From Ophiobolus disseminans (lineage: Eukaryota; Ascomycota; Dothideomycetes; Pleosporales; Phaeosphaeriaceae), in contig MU006239.1 of assembly GCA_010093685.1 (NCBI GenBank), forward strand, positions 207,235-271,234: a stretch of DNA of 64,000 nt, written 5' to 3'. Under the pieces are notes generated by a model. That model was not told the origin of the DNA, ran no database searches, and saw only the letters and a program-made list of their open reading frames with translations. Of this stretch, positions 55,224 through 64,000 are shown piece after piece. A program made the translations under genes and the position numbers. The stretch's first letter is position 1. Each line of letters starts with the position of its first letter.

Positions 55224-57512
55224 CCTGTAAGAGAGCTAGACTTTATTATTAACTTGCAGTGTAGGAGGCTTATACCTATACCTATTTGCTTAACGCTCCT
55301 ACTCTTATTATACTTTAGCTATTATAGTCTATGCTATGTTAAAGGCATGCTTAAGCTTCTTAACAATTGCCTTTGCCTTATTGTAATTAGGCTGCACTTA
55401 TGCTTCTAGCTCTTCTTAGTTTAGTCCTTAGGAGATGTCTAGTTAAATAGGGTTAATATTATAGCTATATTAAAGGAAGAAGGGTAAGACCCTTGTTGAC
55501 TTTGCTTCACGCCCCTTAATAGCAATTAAGGCTATTAGGAGAAGGTCTACCTAATTGCTCTATCCCCACTCAATAAAGGCGCGGAGATAGGCTTTAATAG
55601 TGCTGTTTATCCTCTTAGTAGATCTATTAGTCTATAGATGCTATGCTGTAGATAAGCGGCGTGTAGTGTTTATTATCTTAGTTAGGATAGCCTAGAAGTG
55701 ACTAGTAAACTAGGTACTACGGTTAGAGACAATAGCATTAGGTAGCTAGTAGTAGGCAACTACGTAGCGCAGGAAATTATAAGCAACCGTTTCTGCTCTA
55801 GTGTCTTTTAAGGGAATAAAGACAACGTTCTTGCTTAATCGATCTGTAACAACAAGAAGTGTAGTACAGCTATTGCTTTCTAGTAGTCCTTTAATAAAGT
55901 CTATTAAGATCTCTTTCTAGATGCGTTTAGAGAGTAGTAGTGGTTTCAAGAAGCCTTGCAACCTGTCTCTCTAGGGCTTAATACGTCTACAGATGTTATA
56001 GTTCCGGACAAAGCGGCGTATGTTATTAGACATACTAGGCTAGAAGTAGTCTCTTGCTAGTATCTTGTATGTTCCTTCTCTTCCTAGATATCTAGTAGCT
56101 AGTAATGCATAGATCTTATAGATAAGCCTTATGCGCAAAGGCTTAGAATTAGGCACCTATTTCCTATTGCGGAAGTATAAGACTAAGTTGTTGTCTGCCT
56201 AACACTCTAATATTAAGGCCTTAAGTCTAAGATGTGCTAGAAAGCGGCGCTCTCTATCTTTAACATATTAGAGTGCAGTAGAATACACTAAGTCTTCCTG
56301 TGTAGCTTGTTTCTAGAGCTCTTCTAGAGCAGTAGGCTCTATAGGTTCTACCTAAGTAGGAAAGGCTTTTAGTGGAAAAATCCTGCTTAAAAAGGTGATA
56401 ACAGTATTAGTTAAGTCTGCTATCTCTTCTTCTTTCGCAGTAGTAGGCTTAAGAAGCTGTTGATACTAGTGCTTAAGGCGTGCATCCTCTGCATTTGCAG
56501 GCAGGTCTTGTTCCCTTCTAGAGAGAGCATCTGCTCTTTTATTTAACTTCCTAGGTCGATATTAAAGCGTGATGTTATAGCATTCTAGTAGGATTAACTA
56601 TCTAATCTGCCTTTTATTAAGCTTTCTTAGCTTAGTGAAGTACTCTAGGTTCTTGTAGTCTGTTAGGACAGTGAACTTAGTGACTGTCCTGAGTTTAGAG
56701 TTCTATTCCTCTAGGCAGCGTATAATAGCTAGCATCTCTTTGTTATAAATCTTATAGTTGCATTCATAAGGATTGTTCTTGCGTGAGAAGTAGGCATAGG
56801 GCCTAAGGACTCCCTTCTTATTGTACTAGGAAAGTACTCCTCTAACTGCATAGCTAGATAAGTCTGTCTCTACTACTGTTTCCCTATCTAGATAGAAATA
56901 AGCTAGGATAGGCTTACTAATAAAGACAGCCTTAAGTTTGTCAAAGGCTTCCTGTTCTTCTTAGGTCTAGCGCTAGGTAACATCTCTAGTAAGTCTAGTA
57001 AGGGGTGCTGCAGTGTTAGCAAAATCCTAGATAAATCTGCAGTAGAAGTTTGCAAATCCTAAGAAGCTGCGTATGCCTTTAACTAATGTAGGTGCTTTCT
57101 AGTTAGTAATAGCTTTAATCTTCTAAGGGTCTATAAGCAGTCCCTTCTCTGTGTTAATAATAAATCCTAGGTACTTAGTAGACTTGACTTTAAATTCACA
57201 CTTTTTGATGTCTAGCTAGAGTCTAGCCTCTCTAAGGGCATCTAGAACCTTGTTGACATAGGCGCGGTATTCCTAGAGGGAGCTATTAGTGTATATTAGA
57301 ACATCGTCTAGGTAGGCAGATACAAACTCATCTAAGAACTAACGTAAGACCTAGTTGATGTAGCGTTGAAAGGTGCTAGGAGAGCTAACTATACTAAATA
57401 GAGTGACTAGCCACTTATATAGCCCAAAGCGTGTGCGGAAAGTAGTAAGCTATTTATCCCCTTCTTAAATGCGTATCTTGTAGAAAGCCGCAATAACATC
57501 TAGCTTAGTATA

Positions 57513-57725
57513 CTACTTAGCCTTGCAGATGTTGTTTAATGTCTTATAAATAAGAGGCAGAGGGTATCTATCCTTCTTAGTAATAGCATTAAGGGCGCGG
57601 TAGTTAATGCACATACGTAGGCCTCCCCCTAGTTTCTTTGCAAAGAGAACTAGAGCTGCAGTAGAAGAGCTACTAACCCTAATAAATCCCTTATCTAGTA
57701 GTGATGTAAGTTCTTTGCAGAGCAC
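57513..57725 (-). pseudogene. Gypsy-4 reverse transcriptase, open segment
   Basis: 71 codons covering the first RT blocks (KELTSLLDKGFIRVSSS, then GGGLRMCINYRALNAITKKD, then RYPLPLI). The catalytic YxDD box lies to the left in damaged sequence. Only the best preserved part of a dead pol gene. Confidence 0.85.
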
Positions 57726-60289
57726 TAGTAACTTATCTCTAGATATATTGTAGAGAGGGCCCTATAGTATTTGCGGACTCTTTCTATCTACTTTAATAAG
57801 CTTAATACGGTAGTCTACTCTAGGGCGGTGTAGAGGGAGCTTAGCAGCTTAGTTTGGATTAAAGACTAGCAGCTAGTGGCGGTAGCTTAGTAGTAGAAGG
57901 TCTTTAATCTGCTCTAAGCTCAATTGTGCTTTAGGAGCTAAAGCCTTCTAGATGTCTGCTATAGAGGCAGCAAATACACTAACAGACTTGTCTTTCTTAG
58001 ATGCTTAAATATATCTCTGCATAGCTACTGCAGAGATCTCCTAGACTGTTAGTGTAGGAGGTAGTTCTTCTTTCTTACTGCGGAGGCGGATATAGGTTCT
58101 TTGTAAGTAGATAAAGATTAACTTCTTTGCTAGTGCAATAGTAACATTGTGCCTGTTAAACTAGGAGCGTCTAAGCAAGATATTAAAACTAAGGTAAGTA
58201 TTCTCTATTATGTATCCCTATCCTGTGCGTATATATCCTTTAATATTATATGTAAAGTGGCAAGCTTACCTAATAGTTCTAGTTCCTTCTACTCCTTAGA
58301 GAGTCCTTAGAGTAGGTAAATTAATGCACTAGAGTTTGGCTTTCTAGGCAAAGTAGGCGCTTACTAGAGCATATGTTAAGCAACTAGAATCTAGTATTGT
58401 AGATGCATAGTGAGTGTGATTAATAAGCATATGTACAGTAATTAGTTTTGCTTTCATGTAGGGTTAAAATAAGCGCTAGTTTTGCTTTATCCTCAAAGCC
58501 TTCTCCTTATGCTCCTGCTAGTGACTTTAAGCAGAAGCTACTCTTTTTCCGACTTAGGATCCCCCTCTTCTAGCTGTAGTCTCTCTACAATCTTTGTAGT
58601 TGCAACAGTAGTAGAAGAAGAGCGACGTGCAGGAGCATAAGAGCAAGAGCTAATAATGTGTCCAGAAGCTCCACAGCGTATACACAAGCGGTTGTTCCTA
58701 CGTCTCTAAATCTTATTCTTACTTACCTACTTAGCGCGTTAATTTCCTAGGGATTGAGCAGTATAAGTGTGTGTAGGTTCCCAATCTATTACTTCTTTAG
58801 AGCTATCTTGCTGCATATAGCGTTATTGCGCTTGTCCTTTTTATAGTGCTTTAATTGCATCTAGTCTTAACCTAATAGTCTAAAGTAGGGAAGTAAATCC
58901 TCTATACTTAGTGGGGACTAGAAAGACGCTGACTAGTCTCTCCTGCATAGCATAGCTTATAGCATTCTCTAGGAGTGAGATCTTAATAGTGTTATTAAAT
59001 GACAATGCTCTAGCGTTTGCTAGCTTAGTCTTAAAGCGTAGCAGAAACTGAGTAAAAGACTTATGTGTCCTCTGCTTAATAGAGTAGACATTAGATAGGG
59101 CTTTCTTCTGTCGGTTAGGGTCGCTGTATGTGCTAGCTAAGTAATCCAGTAGTTAGGAGCCTAAACTATTCTCCTCCTCTTCCTTAGCTCTAACAAAAGC
59201 TAAGTACATATTCTAGGTATTGCTACGTAGTCTAGCAAAGATGTAGCGCAGCTAATCTATGTCTAACCTAATACTTCTGCTATTAGTCTTGATTTTGTTC
59301 CTTGCTTTAATTTCCTATCTATTCTATTTAGAACGTGTTCTATTAAACTCTAAGAGCTGTAGCAGTTTCTTCTTCCTTTTCTTAGACTAGAGTGCATTAA
59401 GGCTTTGTTGCAGAGCATTCTAGAGGCCTTGCATAGTCTATTAATTAATAGTATTGCTTTAAACTATTTGCTGCATAAAAGCGTAGAAGGTTTACTCTAT
59501 AGTTAGAGGAGTATTTGCAGCGTTGCTGCTGTTAGCTATTTACTTAGGTTCTTCTATAGTATGTTCTATTGTGTCTAGTGATTCTAGTAATTCTAGTGAT
59601 TATCAATATTTCTGTTGTTGCCTAGTAGCTCCGTTAGTGTCCAATAATTCCGTTAATGTCTAATAATTCCGTTAATATCTAATAATTCCGTTAATATCTA
59701 ATGTATACGTTATGTGCTTAGGTAGGTGTTTAACCGTAGAGGTCCCTGTAGTAGCGTCCTTGTATTCCGTTGTATTACTCTCGTAATTCCGTTGTAGAGC
59801 ACTAGGGGATAGCTACACTAGCTACTTAAGTAGTTAATCGAATTTAAATGTAAGGGGCTAGGCTGAAGACAGCAGGAAGGCTAGGTTAAACAGAGATAAA
59901 TTCGATAGAGTCTATCTAGAGCTAGAGAGCAGGCTAACTTTATAGTAGACTGCTAGCTTCTAGAAGTTTCTACATACATTAGCATTTGTTAGCTGTTAGA
60001 AGAATATATCTTATTCTAGCTAGTTCCAGGACATTCCATAACGTTCTAGGACATTCTATAACGTTCTAGAACATTCTATAACGTTCTAGGACACTCTATA
60101 ACGTTCTAGGACATTCTATAACGTTCTATCATGTTCTAATAAACCGAAGTGTATCTACTAAGGACAAGAGAGATCTAACCTCTTACACTATAGCCCGTGC
60201 GACCTAACCCTAGCCTTAACCTAAGATCTGTGCGACCCCTACCTAACCTATACCTAGCGGGAGGTACCCCGAACCTATTTACTAGCCTA

Positions 60290-60394
60290 GTTTAACCTAG
60301 TGTTAGATCTAGTACTAATGTGCTAAGGCGCTTATATTAGCCCCTTCTATTTTATTCTTTGTTAGTAGCCTTACAGCACCCCTAATATCTAATA
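60290..60394. repeat. LTR, family A, right half
   Basis: Continuation of the LTR begun at 53300, after the target duplication of the hAT element. Confidence 0.75.
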
Positions 60395-60606
60395 TACCCT
60401 CTTAGCTTAGATGTATTTGCAAGCTAGTTACTTTAGGTAATAATAAGGTCCTTGTGTTTTGCTTAAAGTTCTTCTAATAGTGCCTCCTTAGTCACCTTAT
60501 GTAGTAATACCTTAACTAATCTAACTTAATAAAGAAAGCTTAGCCACTTATTGCCTAGCAACACCTTAGTAAAGCTATTCGCTATTATTTCCGATAATTG
60601 AATGTA
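60395..60606. other. RIPed sequence, unassigned
   Basis: AT-rich, RIP-altered sequence without a recognisable domain, between two LTR-like repeats. Confidence 0.4.
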
Positions 60607-61045
60607 TGTTACGAATAAAGGTTAGGACGTATCGATTGTTTAGGTAAGAACAATTATCCCGCCCGAAGTAGAGCAGTGCAATTACATTACATAACTACTA
60701 TCCCGCTAAGTATTACTATTCTGCTAAGGATAAGATAGCACACTATCTTAAGATAGTATACTATCTTACCTCTCTAGGGATAGCTGTAGAATACTAGATA
60801 GCACCTAGGTATATAGACACCTGCGATAAGCTCCTACAGCTTATCGTGTTTAACTTAATACGGCGATCTTAATACAGCCTTCCTAGTAACCTTAATTATT
60901 GTAGTGAATCCCTTGTGATAGTCCTCTCTGTTCTTCTAGTTAGAACTACTACAACCCCCCTACTTGTCTATCTGCGAAACTTAATAGAATTGCCTTAAAA
61001 CACCGGAGATATCCTCTCTACTTCCGAGCACCTTTACACTTTGAA
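60607..61045 (+). repeat. LTR-like repeat family D, RIPed copy
   Basis: Matches 41331-41690, with an extra ~70 bp containing a palindrome-like run (TATCTTAAGATA) and many C-to-T / G-to-A changes relative to the island copy. Followed by a Gypsy gag start. Confidence 0.65.
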
Positions 61046-61067
61046 AACCCTTAAGATAGCAAGCGAT

Positions 61068-61250
61068 ATGTCTATAGATACTTCTACCTTAGACCGCTAC
61101 ACAAAAACGATAAGCAGCGCTATTACTAAACCTAAGCTATTCTATAGCATCTAAACTAAGCTTAAAGCATAGATTATGCAATAGAACATCTACTTCTATA
61201 TCTACGAGGATATTAAGGAAGCTAACAAAACGATGCTTATAATATCCTAC
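61068..61250 (+). pseudogene. Gypsy gag, N-terminal fragment
   Basis: MSIDTSTLDRYTKTISS, then KLKA-stop-IMQ-stop-NIYFYIYEDIKEANKTML, which fits the start of a Gypsy gag ('KLRAWxxQxxxYF...') with Trp as stops. Cut at 61251 by a Copia-type LTR. Confidence 0.5.
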
Positions 61251-61470
61251 TATTAGATGTGATTAGCCTTTTAGTAGAGCGCTTAGAGACGGCAGACCTA
61301 GTTATGTGCTAGATTACTGCTAGCGCAGACTTAGGATAAGGAAGCTAAAGATAAGCAGAGGAGACCCCTTAAGAGAAAAAAGGAGAATACAGAAGACAGA
61401 CAATCAACACATAACTATTAATTATAATTAATACTAATTAACATTATTTATCTTTACACGATCTAATTAA
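61251..61470 (+). repeat. LTR of the Copia-3 family, 3' end truncated
   Basis: Starts TATTAGATGT and matches 5744-5950 for about 200 bp, then diverges near 61465. No internal Copia sequence follows. Confidence 0.7.
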
Positions 61471-61479
61471 CCGTCTTCC

Positions 61480-63300
61480 GAATACGACCTCGTATTCTAG
61501 AGACGGCCTATAAAGCGCTATTGCAAACTCTTAAACGCCTTAGCATGCTGTAATTACTATTGTACAGAGCGTTTACTCGCCTATATACTACTAGCTAAGC
61601 GCCCTCTAATATAGCTAGAGCTTGTCTAGCATAATATTAAGGACCTTATAAAGTATCTTATTAGGATTCTCTCTACAGACTTTAATAAAGTATATCGTCG
61701 TCTAGTCTGCGTAGCAGTAGCTATATTTAACGTCTATATTAAAGTAGTTCTTAAGCTTTGTGTAGGCCGTTAAGAACGTGTCTATCCGCTAGTTAACAAA
61801 GTAGAGGTAATACTCCTCCGCGCGGCTATTAAGGATCTGTAGAAAAACTATATAGAACTGCCCTAGTTTAATGTCTGCGTAATAATAGATACTGTAGAAG
61901 ATCTTTAATTTATCGTCTAGTAGGTCGTATAGCTTTCCTGTATACTTTTTGTCTTAGTTCTATATCTATGTAAAGACATTAATTGTCTTTAGATCTAGTT
62001 TCTTATTGCTAAACTCGATTAGAGAAAGCGCTTTGTATAGGTCTGTATCTCCTAAAGGCATAATTAGAGGGACGCTTAGTCCCTTTAGTTGTTGCGGGTA
62101 TGCTAGTGTTAGATTTGATGAGGTATTAGAACCCGATAATAGATAAGATAAATTGATAATAATAATGTTCTGTTGTAGTGTTCCCTAGTTAAGTGCGGAG
62201 TTTAACTAGGTGTTAGATCTAGTACTAGTGTGCTAAGGCGCTTGTGCCCGCCTCTTCTGTTTCTTTTAGTGTTAGTAGCCTTACAGCACCCCTAATATCT
62301 AACAGCTAGCGTGTATTCGCGGAACCTATTAAAGTTGTTGTACGTTAATAGAGGTTAATAACTTTGCTATCGCTGTTCCGCCTAAGGTGTTTGCTTAATT
62401 GTTTCTGTAAGCGGCTCTGCTAGTTATTGTTCTTACTCTAGTTATTAGTTAACCTAGGCACGTGTGCGAGTCTCCTCTTAGAGGTAGGTTTGTTAATTCT
62501 TCGCGTCTTAGTCTTTTGCACTTAATATGTAGCTCTAGGCTTAACCTATCGCTCTTACGCTTATTAGTCGTATAGATCCTATAGTGTGTTGTACTAGTAG
62601 CATCTACTCTTGTAGTATATGCGCAGCTAACCTCTTGTTAAAGGTAGTAGATTAGAATTAGTTATCTAGCTACTTTAGACAATCCTCTTTGCGCAGCAAT
62701 TTAGCTACGGCTTCGCTTAGCAGCATGTTAACACAGCTAGTGTACACGCCCTTAAAGCGAAGAATCCGCTTTAGTTCCTTAGTGTACGTTGCATGCGCAC
62801 GCTCGAACATAGCTTGCGTCTAGCCTTTAAAGTCCTAATAGAACTCGCTAAAGAGCTCTGCGTCTACTATAGGCTAGTCTGTATAGTCTGCGATCGCACG
62901 CGTAATATACGTTATTGCCGCAGTTGCGTCTACCTCGTCGTCTAGGGCATCGATCTTATCGTTCTAGATCTCTAGATTATTATAACGCTATTCTCTTACC
63001 TTTAAGTTTATAGTTCCTAGCAACTCCTCCCGTGTGAACGTGCAGCCTCCGTTGCTGCTTGCTGTTTTATCTGCTATTTGTTATTGTTAACGCGTGCTGT
63101 GCTAGCTACGCTCGCTAGTAATGCGTTAGTAGTCGTAGGTTGTCAACGTGTGCCTTGCTAGCTGTGTTCGCTAGGGGCTCGTTAGTGGTCTTAGGTCGTT
63201 GTTAACGGGTGCCTTGCTGGCTATATTCGCTAGGGACTCGTTAGTAGTCGTAGGTTGTACACGGGTTAATAGCGCGACCAAATAGAGGTTAGTGCGTGTC
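61480..63300 (-). pseudogene. Gypsy gag region, RIPed
   Basis: Minus-strand sequence reads as a Gypsy gag capsid (FYSIYYYADIKLGQF, SRAEEYYLYFVN, AYTKLKNYFNINVKYSYCY) through many stops. A family-A solo LTR sits inside it at 62107-62304. The part beyond 62305 keeps the same character but no domain was named. Confidence 0.5.
62107..62304. repeat. Solo LTR, family A
   Basis: 198 bp, TGTTAGAT...ATCTAACA, flanked by an exact 5-bp duplication GCTAG. Confidence 0.9.
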
Positions 63301-63873
63301 TAGACTGCGTCTTAGAACGCTCTAATACAGCTGTAACGGTTAGTCTTAAGCTAGATAAGACGCGTAATACAGCTAACAGTAAACTTAGCATAGATAACTC
63401 TGCCGCTAATATAGATAGGTGTCTAGAGAACGCGCGGGGTTATAGAACCTATCTCTTCTAACCTAACTATCTGTAACTGCCTTACAATTACTAATTAGTG
63501 TTAGTAGGCCTTGTACGATCGTAAGCGTGAATAACAACAACGAGGTTCTTCTAGTTCTAGGTATTAATATTTTATTTATCTATAAACGTGGGTGCTACGA
63601 AGGTATACCTAAGCTTAGCCGCTAGTTAGACCGAAGTAGGATCAAGGCCGGTACATTAGGCATCAACGTAAGAGAGGAGAGAAGTATACTAACAGATAAC
63701 TTAATTAATTGCTGTGTCTCCTACACTCTCTAGTTGTAGTTTTTTTACAATAAGAGGCACCTGCATAAGCGCACTAACTCCTAATAGGCCCTAGGCTTAA
63801 TGCTGAATTGTACCTCATATTTAACACTAATACGCGATATATCTAATAAGAGAAGAGTAGCTAACTCGCTTAT
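63301..63873. other. RIPed sequence, unassigned
   Basis: AT-rich, stop-filled in all frames. No family recognised. Confidence 0.4.
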
Positions 63874-64000
63874 TGTCAGATTTATAGTAGTCTTTGATGT
63901 AGATAATAGAATCGTAGAAATTGATTCTTTTTTTTTTGATCCTCTCCGTTGTCTCGTCTCCTATCTAGGACGAGATCGGGGTTTATTGCGCGTTACGCCG
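63874..64000. repeat. LTR, family B, partial
   Basis: TGTCAGATTTATAGTAG...; its first ~50 bp match 26236 closely. Runs off the window. Confidence 0.6.

Larger units (their letters stand above)
54240..60187 (-). mobile_element. Ty3/Gypsy retrotransposon (Gypsy-4), nested in the hAT element
   Basis: LTRs 54240-54538 (299 bp) and 59849-60187 (339 bp), TGTAAGGGGCTAGGC...CCTCTTACA. The tract TTACCCCCCCTCTCC inside the left LTR is the polypurine tract of a minus-strand element. RT is open at 57513-57725 (LLDKGFIRVSSSSTAA, CINYRALNAITKKDRYPLPL); integrase lies at about 55500-56100 and gag near 58500-59500 with a zinc-knuckle region (~58650). Elsewhere RIP stops abound. No flanking target duplication was found. 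Confidence 0.85.
53399..60289. mobile_element. hAT-family element carrying a nested Gypsy
   Basis: Ends TAGGCTGGTAAA / TTTACTAGCCTA and an exact 8-bp duplication GTTTAACC (53391-53398, 60290-60297). The ends share the subterminal repeats of the MITE at 25133. Inside are a 13-bp repeat, a Gypsy-1-like fragment and the complete Gypsy-4. No hAT transposase was recognised, so it is probably a non-autonomous element enlarged by insertions. Confidence 0.8.

Overview
The window looks like a chromosome segment of a filamentous ascomycete (Pezizomycotina; Dothideomycetes is only a guess). The genes have short GT..AG introns (47-60 bp) with fungal-type splice and branch sites. Two large blocks of retrotransposon wreckage (1-32010 and 53300-64000) carry dense C-to-T / G-to-A decay typical of repeat-induced point mutation (RIP). 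Between them lies an undamaged gene island.

Left block, outermost to innermost: remnants of a Gypsy (427-2573) and a minus-strand Copia (2574-5743); a plus-strand Copia (5744-21497) split by a 10.4-kb minus-strand Gypsy (7553-17941), itself hit by a 200-bp solo LTR (14957-15156); a minus-strand Copia gag with its LTR (21498-22459); and a minus-strand Copia (22460-26448) carrying a hAT-type MITE (25133-25523). A younger Gypsy (26591-32010, 5-bp target duplication) has landed in a host gene. RIP mutated its left LTR heavily and left its right LTR almost untouched.

Island (32.0-53.3 kb): a broken Ser/Thr-rich secreted-protein gene joined to a 5' fragment of an NPR3-like gene; four paralogous P-loop GTPases (AIG1/GIMAP-like, with coiled-coil tails) arranged -,+,-,+, three of which end in a CaaX-type prenylation box; LTR and pogo-transposon scraps; a decayed HET-domain gene; an intact Ulp1-like (C48) cysteine protease gene; a degenerate ~170-bp repeat array; a 2.1-kb pogo/Fot1-type transposon with clear terminal inverted repeats; and a BTB-domain gene with repeated Trp-Gly-Phe and poly-lysine segments.

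Right block: a split LTR of the same ~200-bp family, inside which a hAT-family element (53399-60289, 8-bp target duplication) carries a nested Gypsy (54240-60187). Then come more LTR and gag debris to the end.

The two most notable signals are (1) a RIP-like process that hits C almost only in YCA (TGR on the other strand) and spares ACA and GCA, read directly from one LTR pair, and (2) the alternating cluster of GIMAP-like, probably lipid-anchored GTPases in a small island that also holds a HET pseudogene and a Ulp1-like protease. A role of that island in self/non-self recognition is inference only.
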